8,557 bases of DNA from Candidatus Sifarchaeum marinoarchaea (GCA_016294985.1 JAECRW010000061.1:1-8557); one strand, 5' to 3'; positions 1-6,339 are shown, numbered from the stretch's first letter. The notes: a model not told the origin generated them from the sequence alone. Numbers and translations: made by a program.

Positions 1-1
1 C

Positions 2-46
2 AACGATGAGCAAAGTCGAGGAATATTCTACTATAAACTGGAATAA
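2..46 (+). CDS. possible C-terminal tail of an upstream gene (partial)
   Basis: An open frame runs in from the left edge and ends at TAA 44-46, reading N-D-E-Q-S-R-G-I-F-Y-Y-K-L-E. The pattern R-G-x-x-Y-Y-x-L resembles the wing of ArsR-type winged-helix proteins, but fourteen codons cannot establish this. A second frame (3-68) is also open, so the coding claim is weak. A TATA-like box and the next gene follow, which fits a gene end here. Confidence 0.22.
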   Translation, partial: NDEQSRGIFYYKLE

Positions 47-53
47 TTTTACT

Positions 54-67
54 ACAAAATTTATATG
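54..67 (+). promoter_or_regulatory. putative archaeal promoter (BRE + TATA box) of the longin/DENN-like gene
   Basis: TTTATATG at 60-67 matches the archaeal TATA-box pattern and is preceded by an A-rich stretch (ACAAAA, 54-59) where a BRE element would lie. A start site about 25 bp downstream (near 88-92) would give a leader of about 30 nt, long enough to hold the GAGGGG ribosome binding site at 110-115. The call is by pattern and position only. Confidence 0.45.
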
Positions 68-121
68 ATCTGTATACTAGTTTTACATTAAGATTACGTA
101 AGCCACATAGAGGGGTTAAGT

Positions 122-1381
122 TTGTTACATAACGTCTACATCTTCAGGGATGATGGCATCTGCCTGTTTACAAAAAGATATGGAAGCATTGAAACTGATG
201 AGGCCATCGTTTCTGGTTTCTTAAGTGCTATTTCAAGTTTTGGAGAGCAAATTGGAACAGCGTCCCTTAAAAGACTTGATTTTGGTAATTACCGTATAAT
301 TCTGATAAACACAGGAGAGAATTTAATAACAGCAGGTGTTATTGACAAGGATGATGATGTATTTGTCATAGAAACTGCCTTAAAAAGGCTAACTTTTGAT
401 TTTCAGAGTTATTATAAAAATGTCAAAGACAGTGCCGTCAGTAATTCCCTTTTCGATGGCTATTCTGAGAATGCAAATGAGATTTTACAATTCATTTCTT
501 CGCCAAGTCAAACAATCGCACAAGCAAAGAACTTATCTCGGGTCATTAGACAAATGAAAAATAAATTTGCAATACTATTGGAAGTTATTGGCTCTGGCAA
601 ACCATTATATATTTGTTCTGAAACCCGTGAAGAAACTGAAATATACGTGCATACTTTAGCAAAACTCCGTCCTATTATAGAAATCGTCCCTTGGACTGAA
701 GATGAGAAAACAATCTTCTCATTAAAACACCGTAAAAATATAATCGTCGGTGTACCTTTGACATATGTGATGAAACTCGTTGAAGACGAAGAACTTTCGG
801 TTTTGAATTTAGTCCAATTTCGAATCCACAGTAAAGTAAATCCCACCAAAAAGTGGAAAGATGTAGCAAAGTACGCATCTAAACACATTGATGAAATCGG
901 TGATGAGTCAACATACACATACATTCAATCGCGCATGCCTAAGAGAATCGGTGATGAGTCAACGAATTTAAAACGAATCATCATGCAAATGAGTAAAGAA
1001 TTCCCTATAATCCTAGAAGTAATTGCTTCTGGAAAGCCATTAGTCGTGTGTTCTGAATCCCGTGAAGAAACTGAAGTATATGTGGATACCTTAGCAAAAC
1101 TTCGTTCCCAAATAAATTGTATTCCCTGGACGGAAGACGAGGAATTAATCTTCTCTTTAAAGGAACGAGGTAATACAATTGTCGGAGTCCCGTTAACATA
1201 TGTGATGAAACTCGCTGAAGATGAAGAACTTTCGATTTTGAATCTGGTTCAGTTTCGAATTCATGGTAATGTGAATGCTTCGAAAAATTGGAAAGAAGTA
1301 GCAAAATATGTTTTGAAGAAAATCGAAGAATTAGGCGACGACGGAATATATGATTACATCCAACCGAGGATGGAAGACTGA
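122..1381 (+). CDS. longin-like domain protein with two tandem DENN-like repeats
   Basis: A 419-aa protein with no signal peptide or membrane segment, so probably cytosolic. The TTG start is chosen because GAGGGG (110-115) lies 6 nt upstream and the longin-like domain begins at once. Residues 1-100 fit a longin/roadblock-like order: two strands (VYIFRDDGICLFTKRYG), a helix (about 25-42, with SGFLSAISSF), three strands (about 50-84) and a helix. Such domains are common in Asgard archaea and bind or regulate small GTPases in eukaryotes. Residues 137-274 and 282-419 are two copies of one unit, about 68% identical. Each has a strand ending in C-S-E-(T/S)-R-E-E-T-E, a helix with Y-V-x-T-L-A-K-L-R, a strand ending P-W-T-E-D-E, then I-V-G-V-P-L-T-Y-V-M-K-L and S-(V/I)-L-N-L-V-Q-F-R-I-H. 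That order resembles the eukaryotic cDENN core. The longin assignment is moderately firm; DENN is an inference. No GTPase gene lies in the window. Confidence 0.85.
   Translation: MLHNVYIFRDDGICLFTKRYGSIETDEAIVSGFLSAISSFGEQIGTASLKRLDFGNYRIILINTGENLITAGVIDKDDDVFVIETALKRLTFDFQSYYKNVKDSAVSNSLFDGYSENANEILQFISSPSQTIAQAKNLSRVIRQMKNKFAILLEVIGSGKPLYICSETREETEIYVHTLAKLRPIIEIVPWTEDEKTIFSLKHRKNIIVGVPLTYVMKLVEDEELSVLNLVQFRIHSKVNPTKKWKDVAKYASKHIDEIGDESTYTYIQSRMPKRIGDESTNLKRIIMQMSKEFPIILEVIASGKPLVVCSESREETEVYVDTLAKLRSQINCIPWTEDEELIFSLKERGNTIVGVPLTYVMKLAEDEELSILNLVQFRIHGNVNASKNWKEVAKYVLKKIEELGDDGIYDYIQPRMED
530..1378 (+). repeat. in-frame tandem duplication inside the longin/DENN-like gene
   Basis: Copy 1 spans 530-943 (residues 137-274) and copy 2 spans 965-1378 (residues 282-419), with an offset of 435 bp (145 codons). 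A gap-free residue alignment gives about 94 identities in 138. At DNA level some blocks are still identical, for example the 19-nt ACATATGTGATGAAACTCG at 761-779 and 1196-1214. The most conserved stretch is the I-V-G-V-P-L-T-Y-V-M-K-L to F-R-I-H segment. The copies diverge most at their starts and ends. Confidence 0.95.
895..963 (+). repeat. 18-nt direct repeat at the junction of the two protein repeats
   Basis: AATCGGTGATGAGTCAAC occurs exactly at 895-912 and again at 946-963, 51 bp (17 codons) apart and in the same frame. It encodes I-G-D-E-S-T near the end of copy 1 and again in the linker just before copy 2. It is a short repeat nested in the larger duplication and probably marks how the duplication joined. 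Confidence 0.9.
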
Positions 1382-1455
1382 AAGAAATCCCCCGGCGCTA
1401 AAAAGAGTTTCAGAGAAATAAATTGATTTTTCAATACAAATCTTCGATGAATTCT

Positions 1456-1497
1456 TATTTTTCTGTTCTTTATAAGTTGAATCTCTTTTTTATTTTC
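1456..1497 (+). terminator. T-rich putative archaeal terminator after the longin/DENN-like gene
   Basis: The 300-bp gap 1382-1681 holds no supportable gene. Its first half is strongly T-rich, with runs at 1457-1462, 1485-1491 and 1493-1496, as archaeal polymerases commonly use to terminate. There is no good hairpin apart from a weak ATTGA-TTTT-TCAAT at 1422-1435. The second half carries the promoter and dyad of the next gene. Confidence 0.35.
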
Positions 1498-1569
1498 AAT
1501 ACCACATCTAATCTTTAATTATTTATGCGCGCACCTACTATGTTTTTTAGTTTGATTATTTCCGTAAGT

Positions 1570-1577
1570 TTTATATA
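1570..1577 (+). promoter_or_regulatory. putative TATA box of the Yip1-like gene
   Basis: TTTATATA at 1570-1577 is a near-ideal archaeal TATA box in a gap between genes. Transcription would start near 1600, giving a leader of about 80 nt that contains the dyad at 1602-1625 and the GGAGG at 1670-1674. Confidence 0.55.
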
Positions 1578-1601
1578 GTTAATGCGCTTGCATTATTATT
1601 G

Positions 1602-1625
1602 TACGTTTGAAAAAAATCAAACGTA
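1602..1625. promoter_or_regulatory. perfect 9-bp inverted repeat at the predicted transcription start (operator or 5' UTR hairpin)
   Basis: The arms TACGTTTGA (1602-1610) and TCAAACGTA (1617-1625) are exact reverse complements separated by six A residues. In RNA the stem could extend by two G-U pairs and one U-A pair outward. The site sits about 25 bp downstream of the TATA box, where a dimeric winged-helix regulator could block transcription initiation. A leader hairpin is the alternative. No T-tract follows it, so it is not a terminator for + strand transcription. Confidence 0.55.
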
Positions 1626-1681
1626 TGAAGTATTTGATAACAATTATCTTAATAAAATTCAAAAAATATGGAGGTTGAAAG

Positions 1682-2389
1682 ATGAGCGAAATGACAACAA
1701 CAGAAAGAACTAAAGCAGTACTTCAAACAGTAGCAGAGAAATTCAAAGTTTTGTATCAACGAGCATATCGAGCATTAACTTTTGATAAAAGTGTATACAA
1801 TGAAGTTAAAGATGACCCAGAAGCAACTATTCCTTCAGCGTTAATGCCTTTTCTAATTGAGGCTGCATTTCTTTTTATTGTAGGAATTGCAGTGATTCCG
1901 ATTTGGCTCATGTACGGTGCTACTTGGCAACCAATAAGCCCCACTCCAGCGCAATGGGCTGCAGGAATTGGAATTGCTATTTCAGCTTCAATTGTCTTCT
2001 TTCTTGGCACATTTTTATGTTGGGTTGCAGCATTATTCGTCATAGGCAGATTCGCAGGAATCAAAGAACTTCAAATAAAACAAGTCTTGAGAATTTGTGG
2101 GCTTACATTTGTACCATTATTCTTAGCACCCTTTGTCTTTGTGGCTACAATGTACACAGCAGTAGCTAGTGCCTATATCGCGGCAGCGATAATCTTTCTG
2201 GTTGGTGGCCTAGTTATTTTCATTTTACTAGCAATCAACAATGTGCTGGCAATGCGTGAAATAACTGGAATGACTACTGGTGTTTCTATAATGTCCAATA
2301 CTTTTGCCTTAGTCCTCTTCGGGATTCTATCCACGCTGATGTACGTTGCTTACGGTTTCTCATTAGCAGGATTATTTGGAGCATTTTAG
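1682..2389 (+). CDS. Yip1-like domain integral membrane protein
   Basis: A 235-aa protein with start ATG 1682 and GGAGG at 1670-1674, 7 nt upstream. A hydrophilic N-terminus (1-30) is followed by R-A-L-T-F-D-K-S-V-Y-N-E-V-K-D-D-P-E-A-T (30-49). This matches the usual opening of prokaryotic Yip1-family proteins, where a short amphipathic segment with an acidic D-P-x-A-T turn precedes the first membrane helix. About five TM segments follow, near 55-78, 94-121, 138-158, 163-187 and 206-228, which is the family number. Family members are found in bacteria, archaea and eukaryotes. In eukaryotes they bind prenylated Rab GTPases; the prokaryotic function is largely unknown. The gene has its own promoter-like region and a strong terminator, so it is probably monocistronic. 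A different small polytopic family cannot be excluded. Confidence 0.8.
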   Translation: MSEMTTTERTKAVLQTVAEKFKVLYQRAYRALTFDKSVYNEVKDDPEATIPSALMPFLIEAAFLFIVGIAVIPIWLMYGATWQPISPTPAQWAAGIGIAISASIVFFLGTFLCWVAALFVIGRFAGIKELQIKQVLRICGLTFVPLFLAPFVFVATMYTAVASAYIAAAIIFLVGGLVIFILLAINNVLAMREITGMTTGVSIMSNTFALVLFGILSTLMYVAYGFSLAGLFGAF

Positions 2390-2419
2390 CAGTAATCCTT
2401 CAAGCAGAACTATAAATAA

Positions 2420-2458
2420 CCCTTACAGTTGGCTGTAAGGGACTTTTTATATTTTTTT
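2420..2458 (+). terminator. hairpin plus T-tract terminator after the Yip1-like gene
   Basis: CCCTTACAG (2420-2428) and CTGTAAGGG (2433-2441) form a perfect 9-bp stem with a TTGG loop. It is followed by T5 (2444-2448) and T7 (2452-2458). The layout is that of a bacterial intrinsic terminator, which is notable if the organism is archaeal, where the T-tract alone often suffices. Confidence 0.85.
2445..2452 (+). promoter_or_regulatory. possible TATA box of the ABC ATPase/permease operon
   Basis: TTTTATAT at 2445-2452 lies inside the T-tract of the preceding terminator and would place a transcription start near 2475, about 50 nt before the TTG start. TATAAATA at 2411-2418 is an alternative. The T-richness makes chance matches likely. 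Confidence 0.3.
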
Positions 2459-2494
2459 ATCACCTAAATCAAAAAATTAATCAAAAACTCTTAA

Positions 2495-2515
2495 CTTCCT
2501 TAAAAAGTAAGGAGG
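2495..2515 (+). promoter_or_regulatory. ribosome binding site of the ABC ATPase inside a potential hairpin
   Basis: GGAGG at 2511-2515 lies 8 nt before the TTG start and decides that start. The eight bases 2495-2502 (CTTCCTTA) can pair with 2508-2515 (TAAGGAGG) across the loop AAAAG, with one T-G pair, so the whole ribosome binding site would be in the stem. The inner part is the palindrome CCTTA-N5-TAAGG, also seen at 6551-6565. Confidence 0.6.
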
Positions 2516-2523
2516 CATTAAAG

Positions 2524-3297
2524 TTGATTGAAAATGGAGTTATCGTAGAAACAGTCGATTTATGTAAGAATTATCATTTAGGAGACGTAACTGTTCCCGC
2601 TTTGCAAGGTATCAACCTTAAAGTGAAAAAGGGCGAATTTATAGTCATTATGGGTCCTTCAGGAAGTGGGAAATCAACGCTACTTAACATGATAGGTGGT
2701 CTAGATAATCCTACGTCGGGAAAAGTCTACATTAGTGGGCAGGACATTTCAAGACTGTCCGATGGAGCCTTAACTGAACTGAGGGCACAGGAGATTGGGT
2801 TCATCTTTCAGTTTTATAATCTTGTTCCCGTGCTGACTGCATTTGAAAACGTAGAATTACCAATGATGGTAAATGGGATTTCTGAAAAAGAAGGAAAGAA
2901 ACGGGCTAAAGAACTTCTAGAAATGGTTGGACTTGCCGATCGTATGCATCATCGACCAGATGAGCTTAGTGGTGGACAACGTCAACGGGTGTCTATTGCA
3001 CGTGCACTTGCAAACAAACCCTCAATTGTATTAGCAGACGAACCTACCGGAGATGTTGATACGAAAACTGGGGATGAGATTTTGGAATTGATGCATGACT
3101 TAAACAAAAATATGGGCGTGACATTCATTGTTATCACCCATGATCCAGCCATTGCAGAACATTGTGATAGACTCATTCGAATAATTGATGGGCAAATTGC
3201 TACAGATAAGCCGAATGTACATGAAATACTATCCATTACCGATGAAGAACTCAAAGCATTCAAAGGTTTCACTGGGTATATCAGTGATTCTGGATGA
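2524..3297 (+). CDS. ABC transporter ATP-binding protein, LolD/MacB-type
   Basis: A 257-aa cytoplasmic ATPase that would power the permease encoded next. All ABC motifs are present: Walker A G-P-S-G-S-G-K-S-T (44-52), Q-loop Q96 (F-I-F-Q), signature L-S-G-G-Q (148-152), Walker B I-V-L-A-D-E (168-173) and H-loop H206 (V-I-T-H-D). The D-loop reads G-D-V-D-T (176-180) where bacterial LolD relatives usually have G-N-L-D. About 30 residues after I-D-G-Q-I form a short C-terminal extension. The TTG start is set by GGAGG at 2511-2515; no in-frame ATG fits. The stop is 25 bp before the permease ATG, so the two are co-transcribed. The family acts on lipoproteins, peptides, macrolides or lipids; the substrate here is unknown. 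It is about 51% identical to the ATPase that starts at 8226 over their shared ~103 residues. Confidence 0.96.
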   Translation: MIENGVIVETVDLCKNYHLGDVTVPALQGINLKVKKGEFIVIMGPSGSGKSTLLNMIGGLDNPTSGKVYISGQDISRLSDGALTELRAQEIGFIFQFYNLVPVLTAFENVELPMMVNGISEKEGKKRAKELLEMVGLADRMHHRPDELSGGQRQRVSIARALANKPSIVLADEPTGDVDTKTGDEILELMHDLNKNMGVTFIVITHDPAIAEHCDRLIRIIDGQIATDKPNVHEILSITDEELKAFKGFTGYISDSG

Positions 3298-3322
3298 GCA
3301 TACTATATTTTGGGGGCATTTT

Positions 3323-6262
3323 ATGCAACTAGAAACTTTAGGAGCGAATTTAATTGTTTTAATAATTCCTTTGATTATTGGTATCATAGCTGTTCTTCTT
3401 TGGAAAGACAAACGCTTAGTCAAGATGGCATTTCGAAACCTAAGACGAAGGAAAGTTCGCAACTTCCTCACCGTAGTAGGAGTAATGGCCTCCGTCAGTT
3501 TATATGTGGCATTTAATATAGCCAGTGACAACACCTATCAAATTGTTTACAATTTGGTGGAACTTCTTGGTGGTAACGTAGACTTTGAAATCAGTAGAGT
3601 TGATGGCGAACCTTTTGATGAAGACATTCTAGAGGATATCTTACAGATCGAGGGCGTGAAAACTGCGTCGCCACGAATTCAACGCTACTGTGTTATCTGG
3701 GTTTTTGCTGATGGAAATTCGACTGCAGCAACCGTTGTTGGTATCGATCCGAAATATGACAACGAATTTGGTGATCTGTTTGATTATAACACCAGCGAGC
3801 CGATTAATGACCTCGTTGTTGGAAAAGACGCCATAGTAAGCGAACTACTAATGGAGGGAATAACCAGGGCTACAGAGGATGGTGAACTGGTTAATGCCAC
3901 TGTGGGCGACAATCTCAAACTCAAATACAGAGCGAGCGGAGGCGATGTGAAAACTAAACATTGGAATCTTGCAGCCTTTGCGGAAGTTACCGGTAAAGTT
4001 CGACAAGTGGGTTGGGGTTCGTGTGTCTTTATTACATTAGATAGCGCCCAACAATTCTTTCCGAAATGTAAAGGCAAAGTTGACACTATTGTTGTAGAAA
4101 TGGATCCAGCTTACGAAAATAAATGGCAAGAAGTGCAGCAAAGAATTAAGGAAGTAGTAGGCGAAGATCTTGAGGTCTTTGCACCAAAACAAACAAATTT
4201 GGAAGCCAACCAAGCTGTCATTTCATTTATTCAATTAGGGATCTTTTTCGCTGGAGCAGCAACATTGCTTGCGATGGTATTTCTGATATTTAATACAGCA
4301 AATATGACCATAGCAGAGCGTAAGTATGAAATAGGAGTCCTTCGATCCACTGGGTTTAAGAAAAGGCACGTTTTTAAGATCTTTCTTTACGAAATTCTTG
4401 CATTCGGCATAGCGGGATCTGCAATTGGTGTGTTCGCTGGTATTTGGTTATCAAATGGACTATCATGGTATTTTAAAACCTTAATACAATTGCCAATCGA
4501 TGTGCCTTTCGAAGAGATGAAAGGCGTTTCTATTAATTCAGCATATCTCATGGAAGGATTTTTTTATGGCGTCATCTTCACACTACTTGGAGGTTTGTAT
4601 CCGCTCCTCAGTATAACTAATTTGAACATCATCAACGCACTGCGACCAGAAGCCCGGACAAGCGAGAAGCTCACTCTGAAATATCGGCTTCAATGGATCA
4701 CTGGAGGGAGCATACTCCTCGGTGTTGGTATGAGTCTTATATTCGCTTTACCGTTTGTTCTGGGACTTGAGATTTCCTTTCTTTCGAGTGTATTCCTGCT
4801 AATGATAGCAACTGGAATAATACTCATCGTGGGAGGTCTCAAACGAAGATATCTAACGATTGCAGCGGGTGTAGTACTGCTTGCAGTCGGTCTTTTTGAT
4901 GTGTTCTTCGGTGGTTCAATTATTTCGATTTTTGTTCTCATGATAGGCTCTATCGTCTTTACTGCAGGCATCCTGAGAGGTGTAGGAGGTGCTTTCGATT
5001 TTATCATTGGACGTATTCCAGGGTTAAAATACGTGAGCAATTTGGCATCTAAGAACATAGCAAGAAAGCGTACACGATCAACTCTTACCTTTGGTATTTT
5101 TACGATTTGTTTAGCGCTTGTAATTGCGATAGCTTCAATTATGACAGCGCTCGAAGTTGGAATTTTGGATTTCGTCGACCAGAACTTAGAAGGTGATTTA
5201 ATCGTTAGCACTAATATTGGAGCGCCCCCAAATCTCAGCGGAAATATAACACGAAATATTGAAGGCATTCACTGGGCAAATACAAGTGAAGGAATGGTTC
5301 CAGCCTGTACTATCCTGGAAGGGGCGGGCGCTCGTTTCGAACTGTGGGATGAAGATTATGATTCGCTGCTTATGGGTATCAATAGCACTAATTATGCAGT
5401 CGTGAATGAAAAAACTCTACAGCCTAAAATCATTGAACCAAATGACACGGATACTTTCAAGCTATTTAAGCGACTTAAGAATCCACACGAAAATGCTTGT
5501 ATCATAAGTGACAGACTTGCCTATGAACTCAATGTCAAAGTGGGACAAAAAACACCAATAAAAATTACAACACATGGAAACATAACGGAGTTCAAAGTCA
5601 TTGGGATAATGCATGAAGATCTATTTGGTTATCCGCAACCGGGTTACTTCTGCTTAATTGACATCGATCGTTTCTATGACTTTGGCTTTGATAAAACGGC
5701 TCATACATTCTTCATTAAATTGGACCAACACTATATGAACGGCACAGCAGTCGATCCACAAGTCGTGGCAGACCATATCAACGAACGATGGGGCGACGAA
5801 TATAAACTAGACTTTGTAATGAAAGAAGACATCAAGCAGGATATTCACGAACAAGTACAACAAATCGGGGCATTCTTCAATATAATAACCTATTCAAGTA
5901 TCATTGTTGGCTTGCTTGTTTTAGCGACCACCATGATCAAAATAGTCAGTGAGAGACGTCGCGAAATTGGCTTACTCCGAACAATAGGCATAAAAAAGCA
6001 GGGCGTGATAATGCTTATCCTTTCTGAGTCGATATTCCTGGATCTTATCGGGCTTTTGCTTGGGATTATCGATGGATACATCTTAGGGTATACATTTGTT
6101 CAGGCATTGGGTGACGTGGGTCCCATGCAGTTTATAATGCCTTGGGACGCTATTGGCCAAACCACTGTTGTTGCACTCGCAATTGCAGTCATCGGCGCGC
6201 TATTTCCCGCGTGGAAAGCTAGTCGGATACCTCCAGCTGAGTCATTGAGATATACAGGATAG
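3323..6262 (+). CDS. ABC transporter permease, two fused FtsX/MacB-type halves
   Basis: A 979-aa membrane permease, partner of the ATPase just upstream. Half 1 has TM helices near 10-27 and 48-67, a large extracytoplasmic domain (about 68-300), then three FtsX-type helices near 302-324, 351-376 and 413-431 with the cytoplasmic motif E-R-K-Y-E-I-G-V-L-R-S-T-G (332-344). Four further helices (about 458-552) link to half 2, which has a helix near 589-609, a second ectodomain (about 612-848), and helices near 849-873, 896-925 and 946-966 with E-R-R-R-E-I-G-L-L-R-T-I-G (877-889). It ends A-W-K-A-S-R-I-P-P-A-E-S-L-R. The 13 helices obey the positive-inside rule. ATG 3323 is preferred for GGGGG at 3312-3316. 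ATG 3425 (M-A-F-R-N-L-R-R-R-K) is the family-typical start and would remove the first helix. The ectodomains hold about ten N-x-S/T sequons. The duplicated form could act alone where MacB needs a dimer. Confidence 0.93.
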   Translation: MQLETLGANLIVLIIPLIIGIIAVLLWKDKRLVKMAFRNLRRRKVRNFLTVVGVMASVSLYVAFNIASDNTYQIVYNLVELLGGNVDFEISRVDGEPFDEDILEDILQIEGVKTASPRIQRYCVIWVFADGNSTAATVVGIDPKYDNEFGDLFDYNTSEPINDLVVGKDAIVSELLMEGITRATEDGELVNATVGDNLKLKYRASGGDVKTKHWNLAAFAEVTGKVRQVGWGSCVFITLDSAQQFFPKCKGKVDTIVVEMDPAYENKWQEVQQRIKEVVGEDLEVFAPKQTNLEANQAVISFIQLGIFFAGAATLLAMVFLIFNTANMTIAERKYEIGVLRSTGFKKRHVFKIFLYEILAFGIAGSAIGVFAGIWLSNGLSWYFKTLIQLPIDVPFEEMKGVSINSAYLMEGFFYGVIFTLLGGLYPLLSITNLNIINALRPEARTSEKLTLKYRLQWITGGSILLGVGMSLIFALPFVLGLEISFLSSVFLLMIATGIILIVGGLKRRYLTIAAGVVLLAVGLFDVFFGGSIISIFVLMIGSIVFTAGILRGVGGAFDFIIGRIPGLKYVSNLASKNIARKRTRSTLTFGIFTICLALVIAIASIMTALEVGILDFVDQNLEGDLIVSTNIGAPPNLSGNITRNIEGIHWANTSEGMVPACTILEGAGARFELWDEDYDSLLMGINSTNYAVVNEKTLQPKIIEPNDTDTFKLFKRLKNPHENACIISDRLAYELNVKVGQKTPIKITTHGNITEFKVIGIMHEDLFGYPQPGYFCLIDIDRFYDFGFDKTAHTFFIKLDQHYMNGTAVDPQVVADHINERWGDEYKLDFVMKEDIKQDIHEQVQQIGAFFNIITYSSIIVGLLVLATTMIKIVSERRREIGLLRTIGIKKQGVIMLILSESIFLDLIGLLLGIIDGYILGYTFVQALGDVGPMQFIMPWDAIGQTTVVALAIAVIGALFPAWKASRIPPAESLRYTG

Positions 6263-6298
6263 TCTATGTATGCTCATACTATCCTTTTCTTTCCTTTA
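6256..6298 (+). terminator. hairpin plus T-rich tract overlapping the permease stop codon
   Basis: AGGATAGT (6256-6263) and ACTATCCT (6278-6285) are exact reverse complements with a 14-nt loop, followed by a pyrimidine-rich tract (TTTTCTTTCCTTT, about 6285-6297). The left arm includes the permease TAG stop. The loop could form a small alternative stem (GTATG 6268-6272 with CATAC 6275-6279). It is weaker than the terminator at 2420 but has the same layout. Confidence 0.55.
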
Positions 6299-6339
6299 TT
6301 CAATAAAAAACAAAAAACGACTAAAAAGAGGAGATAAAT

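Noticed and set aside
508..924. Open frame on the - strand (138 codons) within the longin/DENN-like gene.
   Set aside because: It lies opposite the first protein repeat. A similar - strand frame recurs opposite the second repeat (1005-1304), as expected for a shadow of duplicated coding DNA.
1422..1435. ATTGA-TTTT-TCAAT inverted repeat after the longin/DENN-like gene.
   Set aside because: A 5-bp A/T-rich stem is too weak to be a convincing terminator or operator on its own.
1525..1578. 17-codon hydrophobic frame from ATG 1525 in the gap before the Yip1-like gene.
   Set aside because: No ribosome binding site precedes it, it overlaps the TATA box, and such short hydrophobic frames arise easily in T-rich DNA.
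4690..5268. Long open frame on the - strand (192 codons) opposite the permease.
   Set aside because: It is antisense to a permease with clear family motifs in its own frame. Its product is rich in P, I, S and R with no recognisable domain and it has no ribosome binding site.
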